From Vibrio fortis (GTDB taxonomy: Bacteria; Pseudomonadota; Gammaproteobacteria; Enterobacterales; Vibrionaceae): DNA of 64,000 bases. A model generated the notes under the pieces. The model saw only the letters and a list, made by a program, of their open reading frames with translations. It did not search any database and was not told the origin of the DNA. The translations under genes and the position numbers were made by a program. Position 1 is the stretch's first letter, and each line of letters begins with the position of its first letter. The stretch lies in NCBI RefSeq assembly GCF_000695685.1, contig NZ_JFFR01000025.1:393172-457171 (forward strand), read 5' to 3'. This document shows, piece after piece, positions 27,335-36,121 of the stretch.

Positions 27335-27611
27335 CCATTATCGCGTTAATGCTATGAATCCTTACTAAAAATGGTGATAAGTCGCGAGATTATGCTTATT
27401 GCCAGACGCTAGACTAGGTTTTAATCGACGGTTTCTTGAAAATCGTATAGAGATTGGCCTTTTCTTATGAGAGGCGCATTAAAAAGGTGGACTTTACAAA
27501 GCGGTTGTACCATCCTGCGTCTCCAATTTCATTCAACCTAAGCAATGAGACGAAGTGTCTGCTGAAACGTTAATCAGCCTCCCGTATCTCATTAATAGTA
27601 AGGAGTTCAAC

Positions 27612-28490
27612 TTGAACCTATTTGTAAGAGATCTTACCGTTATCGATTCTTCATACATCTGTGAACACAGAGGGGTCGTGGGAGATAGTTGGATTTTAGA
27701 TGTCATCATGTCTGGCGAGCTCAACGAAATGAGCATGGTGCTAGATTTCAGCAGGGTAAAGAAACAGATCAAACACCTTGTTGATGAGTATGTTGACCAT
27801 CGCTTACTGGTGCCAATGAAAAACTCAGCCATCATCCACAACGCAACCAAGCCAGGCTACTCTACGCTTGACGTAATGCGTGGTGATAAGAGTATCCATC
27901 TACAATGCCCAGATGAAGCATATTGCCTGATTGATGCTGAAGCGATCACCATCGAAAGTATTACAGCGCACGTTTATGACATTCTACGCGACAACCTACC
28001 GAGTAATGTTTCTGGTCTAGAAATTACCCTGCGCCACGAGAAGATTGACGGTGCGTTTTATCACTACACACACGGCCTCAAGAAGCATGATGGCAACTGT
28101 CAGCGTATTGCTCATGGCCACCGTTCACCAGTTGAAATCCTTGTCGATGGTAATAGAGATGCAGAGCGAGAAGAGGCATTCGCTAAGCGCTGGGAAGACA
28201 TTTACTTAGGTTCGAAAGAAGATGTTACAACGCTAGACACGCTTAACTTGAGTGAACATGCGAAAGCAGTGACAGATGAAAGCCACTATGCCTTCCGTTA
28301 CACTGCCCCACAAGGTGAGTTCGAATTAGCTATTGCCAAGAGTGAGACTGAAATCCTACCTACGGACACAACGGTTGAGTTATTGGCGGGCTATATTGCT
28401 GATCAAGTAAAACCAAGTCTCAACGAAGGTCAGTCTCTTCAGATTGTCGCTTACGAAGGTGTGGGCAAAGGTGCAATGGCGTCTCGCTAA
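27612..28490 (+). CDS. PTPS/QueD-like two-domain protein
   Basis: 292 residues. Two 6-pyruvoyl-tetrahydropterin-synthase-like halves are seen. The first begins MNLFVRDLTVIDSSYIC and contains GDSWILDVIM and MVLDFSRVKK. The second contains the zinc-site pattern NCQRIAHGHRS, a C-x4-HGH like the CxxxHGH of QueD. The start is TTG 27612: AAGGAG at 27600-27605 is 6 bases before it and the protein then begins as family members do, whereas an upstream GTG at 27555 has no such site. No other queuosine genes are nearby, so the pathway is not certain. A strong terminator follows. Confidence 0.82.
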   Translation: MNLFVRDLTVIDSSYICEHRGVVGDSWILDVIMSGELNEMSMVLDFSRVKKQIKHLVDEYVDHRLLVPMKNSAIIHNATKPGYSTLDVMRGDKSIHLQCPDEAYCLIDAEAITIESITAHVYDILRDNLPSNVSGLEITLRHEKIDGAFYHYTHGLKKHDGNCQRIAHGHRSPVEILVDGNRDAEREEAFAKRWEDIYLGSKEDVTTLDTLNLSEHAKAVTDESHYAFRYTAPQGEFELAIAKSETEILPTDTTVELLAGYIADQVKPSLNEGQSLQIVAYEGVGKGAMASR

Positions 28491-28510
28491 TCTAACCCCA
28501 AAAATCATTC

Positions 28511-28550
28511 ATGCACTGGTAATGCAAACGCAAGTTACCAGTGCATTTTT
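28511..28550 (+). terminator. Rho-independent terminator
   Basis: Perfect 12-bp arms ATGCACTGGTAA (28511-28522) and TTACCAGTGCAT (28535-28546), with T-rich sequence after them. Confidence 0.88.
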
Positions 28551-28561
28551 GTTTTCAGCTC

Positions 28562-28750
28562 CTACTTAATTGGCTGTTTCAATTTAGCCACTTGCTGCGG
28601 CCAAGGGTCTTCAAAATTCGCCCCGTTTTTCCACTGCACCAATTCATAATCACTTAAAAAGCACGTCTCTAGTGCGGCTATAAAGCTGTCTATCTTCTCT
28701 TGAAGTATCTTTCTATGTTCGAGTGTTCGAGTGTTCGTGGGAACGTGAGG
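28562..28750 (-). pseudogene. 5'-truncated remnant of an unrecognised gene
   Basis: On the reverse strand a frame runs from an in-frame TAA (about 28753) to TAG at 28562 with no start codon of the usual kind. It encodes about 62 residues, including KIDSFIAALETCFLSDYELV then QWKNGANFEDPWPQQVAK, which reads as real protein rather than noise. The upstream part is replaced by an 8-bp direct repeat. I do not know the family. Confidence 0.4.
28717..28737. repeat. 8-bp tandem repeat, about 2.6 copies
   Basis: GTTCGAGT is repeated head to tail at 28717-28724 and 28725-28732, then GTTCG. It lies inside the truncated remnant near its broken end. Confidence 0.8.
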
Positions 28751-28882
28751 TATTTAGGTGGACCATCGCAATTTTAATAAGTTTATCTAGAAAATGCTCG
28801 AACAGTATTGAACGCAGGACGCGACTGTGTAGTGTATTTGACAAATAGAAGAGGTCATTCAATCTACTTTAAGGAAAATACG

Positions 28883-29206
28883 ATGCCGAAAATAGCTGAT
28901 ACACCAAAACCTCCTTATTACGCAGTTATCTTCACCTCTACCCGAACCGACGGTGATAACGGGTATGGAGAGATGGCAAATAGGATGCTGGAGTTGGCAG
29001 AGTCACATGACGGATTCTTGGGTGTTGAATCTGCTCGTGAAGAAGTCGGAATCACTGTGTCCTATTGGCAAGATTTAGCTTCTATCAAAAAGTGGAAGCA
29101 AAACTCGGAACATATGGAAGCTCAGGGTTTAGGTCGAAAGTTATGGTATGAGTCGTTTAAGGTGCGTATTGCGTTAGTAGAACGTGACTATGAGTTTGAC
29201 TTATAG
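28883..29206 (+). CDS. antibiotic biosynthesis monooxygenase-like (ABM) protein
   Basis: 107 residues. A small dimeric ferredoxin-like fold is suggested: YYAVIFTSTR, then MANRMLELAESHDGFLGVES, GITVSYWQDLASIKKWKQN and HMEAQGLGRKLWYESFKVRI. This matches the ABM family, as in YgiN-type enzymes, which act on quinones or take part in stress responses. The frame opens at 28808, but AAGGAAAA sits 5 bases before ATG 28883, where the conserved part begins. It precedes a VOC gene by 51 bases, possibly in one transcript. Confidence 0.8.
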   Translation: MPKIADTPKPPYYAVIFTSTRTDGDNGYGEMANRMLELAESHDGFLGVESAREEVGITVSYWQDLASIKKWKQNSEHMEAQGLGRKLWYESFKVRIALVERDYEFDL

Positions 29207-29257
29207 TGTATTTCCTTGGCAGCTAAATCTAGACTCAATACAGGGAAATAATCTGAT

Positions 29258-29623
29258 ATGGAAAATCTTAACGCTGTAGAAATCAAATCATTCGTCCCAG
29301 CGAAGGACTTTGAACTGTCGAAACGCTTTTACCAGCGTCTGGGATTCGAGATGGCCTCGGAGTTTGACGGTATCGCTTACTTTAAACTTGGTTCATGTGC
29401 ATTTCTGCTTCAAGACTTCTACGAGCCTGCCCATTGCAACAACTCAATGATGCACTTGCTGGTGGAAGATGCGAATAGTTGGTACCAGCGCGTATTGAAA
29501 CTCAATATCGCCGAAGAGTTTGGTGTCAAAGTTACCGAGTTGGTTGATCAGCCATGGGGAATGCTAGATTTCTGTATCATCGATCCAAGCGGCGTGTTGT
29601 GGCGCATTGGTGAGAATAGGTAA
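29258..29623 (+). CDS. VOC/glyoxalase-family protein
   Basis: 121 residues made of two beta-alpha-beta-beta-beta units: EIKSFVPAKDFELSKRFYQR and GSCAFLLQDF in the first, MMHLLVEDANSWYQRV and DFCIIDPSGVLWRIGEN in the second. This is the vicinal oxygen chelate fold of glyoxalases and bleomycin-resistance proteins. Metal ligands are not all obvious, so it may be a binding rather than catalytic member. The 3' third of this gene is copied again at 31571-31702 as part of the 2-kb tandem duplication. Confidence 0.85.
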   Translation: MENLNAVEIKSFVPAKDFELSKRFYQRLGFEMASEFDGIAYFKLGSCAFLLQDFYEPAHCNNSMMHLLVEDANSWYQRVLKLNIAEEFGVKVTELVDQPWGMLDFCIIDPSGVLWRIGENR

Positions 29624-31455
29624 GGTGATTAAAAAATAATAAGTACACCTCTTCAAAATTCCTCCAACTTTCTGAATCTATTCCTATCTTTCAATATCAA
29701 TTTATTGCGCTTGATGGCTTGTAACAACGAACCCTTTAACATCGAGCGCAGCAAGCTGCTAAATCGTTTCTATGTAGGTTGTTCTAAACCTATGAAGCAT
29801 AGATACATAATCGTACATTAAGTTACTGTAAATTAGAGTCAAAATTCGTATGGTTTCTTGTGGGAACGAGATGAAAAAATCTGAGCGATTGTGATCAGTG
29901 GTAATACAAGGAATGACATGAAAACTACACTACTTCATTTGGGTATTATTTTATTTAGTTTAATATCTAATGCTAGTTTTGCTGCTGATATCTTGCCAAT
30001 CGAAAAGATATGTAGTTCTGAAATTGTTGAGCAGCTGGAAGAGCCTGTAACCAAAGATAAAAATCTATTCTTTTATTACATTAGTTTAATGGAAGGAAGC
30101 TGTTCCCCCCACGTAGACCAAAAGAAAATTGATTCAGATAAAATAATTAGGTATTTCGCTCGTCTTGGGGAGTCACAAGCGCAGTATCTCTTAGACAAAG
30201 ATATGAACAAACTGCTAGCTAAGGCGAGAGATGGTGATCTATCCGCACAAATTAACGTTGTGATTAGAAACACCGAATATTTGAGTGTTGCTCAAGCTAA
30301 TACAGCTGAAATAACAATCGCTATCCCTGATGAAGAGTTTCAAAAGTACTTGTCGACTATGTTTGAGTTGGCAGATAAAGGAGATGCTCGAGCTATCCTT
30401 CCCACTATTATATACATGATTGATGCTGCTAATTCTCCCTTGGACGTGCATAGAAGATACAGCGTTGCACATGACCTAGTTGCTCGCTTTGGTGAGTTCA
30501 ATATGTTGTATGCAACTGTGCTTAATATGTGGGAAATCTATAACTATGATTTTGAGATTTGTGTTTCAAAAGACGAGAATAAACTACTCGAAAGACAAAA
30601 TATGTCAGTGTTATGTAGTATGGCTTTTAACAAGGCACTATATGAAGAACTTTCGGCGATGACCGTTGAAGAAAGGTTAATACACTATAGAGACTACATT
30701 GCAAAAATTAAGCTCGCTGATGAAGATGTTGAATCCTACGATACCGCTATAGCATGGTTAGAAGAAATAAAAACTGTAGCTGTATACTCTTTGCTTGATG
30801 TACCTTACTCAAGGACATTAGTTCCATATATGCGGTATAAGCCAGGTGGTAAGTATAGACATGAAGCACTGCTCGCTCAATATTGGTTTACAAGTGATGA
30901 TCATATAAAAGATGATGATGAGTATTACTTTCGATGGTTGCTTATCCTTTCTAGCCATATATATGAAATAAGTGAATCCACCTCGTTAAAAACAAAAATC
31001 CATTTCTCTGATACTATTCCATACATTAATAGTGCTTATATATATAACATTGCAATGCTTGGTGAGCCCGATAAAGCTGAGGAACTGTATCTAAAAGAGT
31101 TATTTGAGAATGGTGATATTGATTCTTTACGGAATCTAATTTCAATCTATGGACTAAGGAAAAAGGATCCTGTTAAGTTAAAAGCAACGATAGATATTTA
31201 CTCTGAATATAGACCTGAACTTGCGAAGTACCTACTGAATGGATATAGTCATCATTTTAAAAATGATCTTCCAGAATTTGAATCAAAGGTTAGAGAACAT
31301 AAAAACTGGGTTAAAGAAAATATTCCCCACGATGCTGAGACCACACATTTCTTCCTCACATGGAACGATACAGTGAAACCACATATAGTTAGCCAACTTG
31401 ATAAATTGATCGCCGAGGAAGGCAGTAAGCCATAAGATTGGCTCACATAAAATTA
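29512..31455 (+). repeat. tandem duplication, copy 1
   Basis: This stretch (3' end of the VOC gene, a 294-base spacer and the first 505-aa gene) repeats at a fixed offset of 2080 bases. The spacer is nearly identical between copies, with about 4 differences in 290 bases, while the coding bodies differ much more. Similarity fades about 20 bases after the stop codon. Confidence 0.9.
29918..31435 (+). CDS. secreted helical-repeat protein, copy 1 (505 aa)
   Basis: ATG 29918 with AAGGAAT upstream starts a clear signal peptide (MKTTLLHLGIILFSLISNASFA, cleaved before ADILP). The mature protein is almost wholly helical with Sel1/TPR-like pieces: RLGESQAQYLLDKD, KARDGDLSAQIN, LADKGDARAILPTII and LFENGDIDSLRNLIS. 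It is visibly AT-rich compared with core genes. The second copy lies 2080 bases downstream. The two share most residues, with substitutions spread over the whole mature part while the signal peptide is nearly constant. Helical-repeat secreted proteins often bind other proteins in the periplasm. No named family is recognised. Confidence 0.75.
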   Translation: MKTTLLHLGIILFSLISNASFAADILPIEKICSSEIVEQLEEPVTKDKNLFFYYISLMEGSCSPHVDQKKIDSDKIIRYFARLGESQAQYLLDKDMNKLLAKARDGDLSAQINVVIRNTEYLSVAQANTAEITIAIPDEEFQKYLSTMFELADKGDARAILPTIIYMIDAANSPLDVHRRYSVAHDLVARFGEFNMLYATVLNMWEIYNYDFEICVSKDENKLLERQNMSVLCSMAFNKALYEELSAMTVEERLIHYRDYIAKIKLADEDVESYDTAIAWLEEIKTVAVYSLLDVPYSRTLVPYMRYKPGGKYRHEALLAQYWFTSDDHIKDDDEYYFRWLLILSSHIYEISESTSLKTKIHFSDTIPYINSAYIYNIAMLGEPDKAEELYLKELFENGDIDSLRNLISIYGLRKKDPVKLKATIDIYSEYRPELAKYLLNGYSHHFKNDLPEFESKVREHKNWVKENIPHDAETTHFFLTWNDTVKPHIVSQLDKLIAEEGSKP

Positions 31456-31570
31456 GCTTGTTGTATCGTTTAGTTTCGAATTACATAGAGTAGCATTTTA
31501 GCTGTGCATTGATTCTAGTATTTGTGCCGCACTAGCATCAATAATATCCCTGCTAGTTTTGTTATTAGTA
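31436..31570. other. spacer unique to the duplication joint
   Basis: About 115 AT-rich bases after the first copy that have no counterpart after the second. They end at the copied VOC tail. No gene, hairpin or known site is evident. Confidence 0.5.
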
Positions 31571-31702
31571 CATGGTGAACCTGAATGTTGTCGAAGAGTT
31601 TGGTGTCAAAGTTACCGAGCTAGTTGGTCAGCCTTGGGGAATGCTAGATTTTTGTATCATCGATCCAAGCGGCGTGTTGTGGCGCATTGGTGAGAATAGG
31701 TA
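31571..31702 (+). pseudogene. truncated second copy of the VOC gene (3' end only)
   Basis: The frame encodes 43 residues ending VLWRIGENR, the same as the end of the intact VOC protein at 29258-29623. An ATG at 31571 opens the frame, but the N-terminal two-thirds are missing, so it cannot fold as a VOC domain. It differs from the parent by at least one residue (Asp to Gly before QPWGM) and several silent changes. Confidence 0.85.
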
Positions 31703-33535
31703 AGGTGATTAAAAAATAATAAGTACACCTCTTCAAAATTCCTCCAACTTTCTGAATCTATTCCTATCTTTCAATATCAATTTATTGCGCTTGATGGCTT
31801 GTAACAACGAACCCTTTAACATCGAGCGCAGCAAGCTGCTAAATCGTTTCTATGTAGGTTGTTCTAAACCTATGAAGCATAGATACATAATCGTACATTA
31901 AGTTACTGTAATTTAGAGTCAAAATTCGTATGGTTTCTTGTGGTAACGAGATGAAAAAATCTGAGCGATTGTGATCAATGGTAATACAAGGAATGACATG
32001 AAAACTACACTATTTCATTTAGGCATTATTTTATTTAGTTTAATATCTAATGCTAGTTTTGCTGCTGATATCTTGCCAATCGAAAAGATATGTAGTTCTG
32101 AAATTGTTGAGCACCTGGAAGAGCCTGTAACCAAAGATAAAAAACTATTTTATTATTACCTAAGCTTGCAAGAAGGTAGCTGTTACCCTCACGTAGACCG
32201 AAACAAAATTGAGTATGAAAAAGTAATTAACCATTTCGCTCGCCTTGGAGAGCCATACGCTCAGTATATCTTAGATAAAGATATCAATAAACTGTTAGCT
32301 AAAGCTAGAGAAGGTGATATATCAGCACAAATATACTTTGTCTTAAAAAATACAAAATACTTTAGCATAGCCAAGGGTAATACGGCAGAAGTAACAGTGA
32401 CTATCCCTGATGAAGAGTTTCAAAAGTACTTGTCGACTATGTTCGATCTGGCAGATAAAGGAGATGCTAGAGCTATCCTTCCTACTATTATATACATGGT
32501 TGATGCCGAGAACTATCCATTAAATGTAAGTAAAAGATTTAATATTGCCCATGATTTAGTCGCTCGCTTTGGCGAATTTAATATGATGTATGCATTTATA
32601 GTCAATATGTGGAAAGTCAATAACTATGATTTAGAGATTTGTGTTTCAAACGACGAGACTAGGCTAATCGAAAGACAAAACATGTCAGTGTTATGTAGTA
32701 TGGCTTTTGATAGGGCACTATATGAAGAGCTTTCGGCGATGACAGGCAAGGAAAGGCTCATCCGATATAGAGACTACTTGGCAAAAATTAAGCTTGTTGA
32801 CGAGGATGTTGAACCCTACGATGTAGCAGAAGCATGGATGGAAGCATTAAGGACAGTAGCCGTATACTCTTTGTTAGATGTACCTTACTCGAAAACAATA
32901 GTGCCGTACATGCGCTATAAGCCAGATGGTAAGTATAGACATAAAACACTACTCACCCAATATTGGTTTAGTAGTTATAGAAAGATAAGTAATACTGAAG
33001 AATCTTATTTACGTGGATTACTTGTCCTTTCTAGCCATATGTATCAAATAAAGGCTTCTATGTCATCAGCAATTAAAGACTATTTCTCTGATACTATCCC
33101 ATATGTTAATAATGCTTATGTGTATAATATTGCAATGCTTGGTGACTCCGATAAATCTGAAGAACTGTATCTAAAAGAGCTCTTTGAGAATGGCGATGTT
33201 GACTCTTTGCGGAATCTAATTTCAATTTATTCTCGAATTAAATTGGAGCCAGTAAAGTTAAAAGCAATGATAGATATCTATTCAGAATACAGACCAGAAC
33301 TTAGTAAATACTTACTGTTTAGATTTAGTGAACATTTAAAAACTGATATCCCAGATTTTGAATCAAAGGTTAGAGAGCATAAATACTGGGTTAAAGAAAA
33401 TATTCCCCAAGATGCTGAAACTACACAGTTCTATCTCACTTGGAACGATAGGGTTAAACCATATATAATTGGCCAACTCGATAGATTGATCGCCGAGGAA
33501 GGCGACAAGCCATAAGACTGGCTCACATTAAATTG
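31592..33535 (+). repeat. tandem duplication, copy 2
   Basis: The second copy of the VOC tail, spacer and 505-aa gene, offset 2080 bases from the first. The spacer (31703-31997) is almost unchanged from that at 29623-29917. Confidence 0.9.
31998..33515 (+). CDS. secreted helical-repeat protein, copy 2 (505 aa)
   Basis: Same length, same signal peptide apart from single changes (MKTTLFHLGIILFSLISNASFA), same ribosome binding site and same Sel1/TPR-like plan as the copy at 29918-31435. Differences begin soon after ADILPIEKICSSEIVE and recur through the protein, for example SRIKLEPVKLKAMIDIYSE against GLRKKDPVKLKATIDIYSE near the end. Both frames are intact, so both copies are likely made. The function is unknown, and the neighbouring genes are cassette-like hypotheticals that give no clue. 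Confidence 0.75.
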   Translation: MKTTLFHLGIILFSLISNASFAADILPIEKICSSEIVEHLEEPVTKDKKLFYYYLSLQEGSCYPHVDRNKIEYEKVINHFARLGEPYAQYILDKDINKLLAKAREGDISAQIYFVLKNTKYFSIAKGNTAEVTVTIPDEEFQKYLSTMFDLADKGDARAILPTIIYMVDAENYPLNVSKRFNIAHDLVARFGEFNMMYAFIVNMWKVNNYDLEICVSNDETRLIERQNMSVLCSMAFDRALYEELSAMTGKERLIRYRDYLAKIKLVDEDVEPYDVAEAWMEALRTVAVYSLLDVPYSKTIVPYMRYKPDGKYRHKTLLTQYWFSSYRKISNTEESYLRGLLVLSSHMYQIKASMSSAIKDYFSDTIPYVNNAYVYNIAMLGDSDKSEELYLKELFENGDVDSLRNLISIYSRIKLEPVKLKAMIDIYSEYRPELSKYLLFRFSEHLKTDIPDFESKVREHKYWVKENIPQDAETTQFYLTWNDRVKPYIIGQLDRLIAEEGDKP

Positions 33536-33675
33536 ACTGTCATACCATAACTATAGATTCATAATGCGCGGCATTTTTCGTTCCGTCTTTGCTTCGTGTT
33601 CATGGTTCAATGTTTAGAAACGCAGTCGTGTTGTGTGTACAGTACTGCGCCAACAAGGCTCTTTGGAAAATGAAT

Positions 33676-34293
33676 ATGGACGCTGTAAAACAGAAAAGTA
33701 TCAAGTATCTCAAAACGATTGGAGTTGATACTCCTGAGCACTTACCTCAAATTGAACGTTTGGAAGATGTAAGCCCTAGAACGGCACAAGATATTGCATC
33801 AAGGTTAAGTGCTTTAGCTTATGTAATCGGATTAGCTTATGATGCCAAAGGGCAAGACTTGCTCGATTCATTAAATCAATATGAACTTTTACCATACGTT
33901 AGTGAATATGAACGCCAACTGCTTTCTCAAACAGTAATCGATGAGCAAGATAAAATAAATATTTCTTGGCTGGTTGAAAGTATTCAGGCTTTGGCTTGGT
34001 GTATTGGTATTGCAGGCTTAGATCACTTCAGGTGTTGCGATGATGATCTCGCAAGCAAAATACCCTTTAAAAGTGATCCGATTGATTTTATTCGAAATGC
34101 ACGACTACGCCCAATTCATGAGATCCAAGCGCAGTCGGATTTGCTATATCGTTTGCATTGGTATGCTCGTGAGTGTGCACTTACAAAGCAAAAATGCAGG
34201 TTTGATGAAAGCGTGATATCACAACGACGAAAAGCAATTGATTGGGCCTATGGGGTAGAGGAACATTGGGATGATATCTCACTGGACACATAA
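33676..34293 (+). CDS. DUF4272-like protein
   Basis: About 205 residues. MDAVKQKSIKYLKTIGVDTP opens the domain, RTAQDIASRLSALAYVIGLA and SWLVESIQALAWCIGIAGLD are helical segments with the Trp pattern of DUF4272, and the C-terminus holds RLHWYARECAL. The frame opens at 33589, but GGAAAA at 33665-33670 is placed for ATG 33676 rather than ATG 33670, which overlaps it. DUF4272 proteins are common in mobile regions and near contact-dependent toxins, with no proven function. Confidence 0.6.
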   Translation: MDAVKQKSIKYLKTIGVDTPEHLPQIERLEDVSPRTAQDIASRLSALAYVIGLAYDAKGQDLLDSLNQYELLPYVSEYERQLLSQTVIDEQDKINISWLVESIQALAWCIGIAGLDHFRCCDDDLASKIPFKSDPIDFIRNARLRPIHEIQAQSDLLYRLHWYARECALTKQKCRFDESVISQRRKAIDWAYGVEEHWDDISLDT

Positions 34294-34420
34294 TTCATTT
34301 TACATGTTTAGGACGAGTTATCGTTAGTGGCATTTTGTCCGTCGAAGTGCAGCACTTTTCTTAGTTTTATCCATGAAGTGGTGATTCGGAACGTACTCAG
34401 ACCTTAGACTATCGAGACGA

Positions 34421-34771
34421 ATGATGAAAAAACTATTAGTTATCTTATTGTCGTTGTTTGCACTTGCAGGGTGTAGTGACCCGTTACCAGAGAATAAATT
34501 GTCATATGTCGGCGAGTGGCAAAGTGTGGATATGTATTTACTAATACTTGCAGATGGCACGATATCTTATAAGCGAATACATAAAGGTGGAACAACTACG
34601 ATCAATGCGCCGATAAAAGAGTTTGTCGATGACGACTTTGTTGTTGGTTTTGCCTTTTTAGCGACGACTTTTGTCGTGTCTCAGCCTCCCTATTTATCAG
34701 ATGGACAATGGGTTATGGAAGTGGATGGTGTGACATTAATAAAGACTGATGAAACAGGGTTAGGCAAATAG
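34421..34771 (+). CDS. small lipoprotein
   Basis: 116 residues. MMKKLLVILLSLFALAGC ends in a lipobox. The mature part reads as a small beta-rich domain (YVGEWQSVDMYLLILADGTISYK), a layout often seen in cassette-borne lipoproteins of vibrios and shewanellas. There are two adjacent ATGs (34421, 34424); GAGA upstream fits the second slightly better. The function is unknown. Confidence 0.65.
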   Translation: MMKKLLVILLSLFALAGCSDPLPENKLSYVGEWQSVDMYLLILADGTISYKRIHKGGTTTINAPIKEFVDDDFVVGFAFLATTFVVSQPPYLSDGQWVMEVDGVTLIKTDETGLGK

Positions 34772-34924
34772 GTAATCACCTGTTGTGGGTGATAGATTCA
34801 CCACACTTGGCATTTTCACAGTGTTCTGATTTTTGGTTCTCGTGCGGCAATATTGACACTGTTTGGTTTCTCCCCTGCACGATATGTACTGACTATTGAA
34901 AATAGAAAACATAAGGAAAACGTG

Positions 34925-35395
34925 ATGGAAGATGGACATAGCCCTACTAGCTTATTGGCATCTAGGTGGTCTCGCCTAGGCGCAGCTATTATAGATTCAC
35001 TGATCTTGAGTGTAGTGATGCTCCCTCTCGCTTATTTTACCGGTGGATTGGACGGTCTAGCTCAAACCCCACCTGTCGAGGCACCGTTGGAATACCAAGC
35101 TATTATGGCTATTCTTGGGTTTGGACTATATTGCGCGATTAACTGGAAATCATTGAGCCAGACTGGACAAACAATAGGGAAGAAGATTCTAAAAATTAAG
35201 GTCGTGTACATAGATGACACTCAAGCAAGCGTTCAAGATTTGGTTTTCAAACGATATGCCTTGATGGTGTTCGTTGGGTACATTCCTTGGGTGGGTGGTG
35301 TTATCAGCATCATCAACATTCTTATGATATTTGGAAAGCAAAAGCGCCCGCTGCACGACCGTATCGCGAATACGAAAGTGGTCGTCAGCCAATAG
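34925..35395 (+). CDS. RDD-family membrane protein
   Basis: 156 residues. ASRWSRLGAAIIDSLILS is the first RDD helix with its R and D residues. Further helices follow, then TIGKKILKIKVVY and LQKR-like VFKRYALMVFVGYIPWVGG, and the end KQKRPLHDRIANTKVV is typical (LHDxxAxTxVV). RDD proteins are small inner-membrane proteins, and some are cation transporters. AAGGAAAAC lies just before GTG 34922 and ATG 34925. Confidence 0.85.
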   Translation: MEDGHSPTSLLASRWSRLGAAIIDSLILSVVMLPLAYFTGGLDGLAQTPPVEAPLEYQAIMAILGFGLYCAINWKSLSQTGQTIGKKILKIKVVYIDDTQASVQDLVFKRYALMVFVGYIPWVGGVISIINILMIFGKQKRPLHDRIANTKVVVSQ

Positions 35396-35599
35396 TCGGC
35401 GGATGTATGGCTGATATGGAGTGGTCCTAGCTGCTAGAACGTCTACAACTTTTAAACGTTGTACCTGTCAATATATCACTGTGGGGGTTACGTAAGTCTC
35501 CCAGTAGATTATAAGTAAAGGCAGTGCGTGAAATTCAGCATTTGACTTGCTTTAAGTATTCATCAAGCATCTCGTCTAGCTTAACAGGTTAAAGCACAA

Positions 35600-36019
35600 C
35601 TATTCAGATGGTAGATGCTGTTTTAACTCTAAGAGCATGAGATAGGCACTTTTCCCGCTTAGCTCATAAGGTTTGAATTCTGTCGAACCCGAAAATTGAA
35701 GGTTGAGTAATGAGGTTAGATGGGTTTGTGGGACGTCCCCCATAGACCAATCACCAAACTGTCTTGAATGGATTTCTTTGTAGTAGATGATGGTTACTTT
35801 TGAATGGCGCGGGTCATTTACGATGTGATTGTATGTGTGGTTCAACTCTTCGCGAGAGCCTTCCAAGCATTGTAGAAAGTAGTCGCTGTTATGACTTAAC
35901 AACCCTGTGATTTTTCGCTCCTCGTTATATTCACGAGACTTTGTAAAAATATCTTGTAGGTCTTGGGCATCACAGTTTTGGGATATCGTACTTACGTAAA
36001 TTAGTCTAGCAAGAGGCAT
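35600..36019 (-). CDS. BLUF-domain blue-light sensor
   Basis: 139 residues, a single short BLUF protein that would bind FAD and sense blue light. The photocycle residues are in place: Y8 in RLIYVS, N32 in REYNEE, Q50 in YFLQCLEG, and W91 and M93 in FGDWSMGDV. The C-terminal tail of about 40 residues could form the two extra helices used for output. No effector domain (EAL, cyclase) is attached, so it must work through a partner protein. It is the only reverse-strand gene in this accessory stretch. Confidence 0.9.
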   Translation of the reverse strand: MPLARLIYVSTISQNCDAQDLQDIFTKSREYNEERKITGLLSHNSDYFLQCLEGSREELNHTYNHIVNDPRHSKVTIIYYKEIHSRQFGDWSMGDVPQTHLTSLLNLQFSGSTEFKPYELSGKSAYLMLLELKQHLPSE

Positions 36020-36121
36020 AAAAATCTCTCAATTTTTGCTTAGAGTAATAGTAAATATAATCTATATCACTGGAATTGCTAATTGGCTGATTAGTGGTAA
36101 GTAATGTTAGGGAGGACTTGG

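Noticed and set aside
34860..34924. Further attC site before the RDD gene
   Set aside because: TTGGTTCTCGTGCGGCAATATTG recalls part of an attC, but no matching second arm was found.
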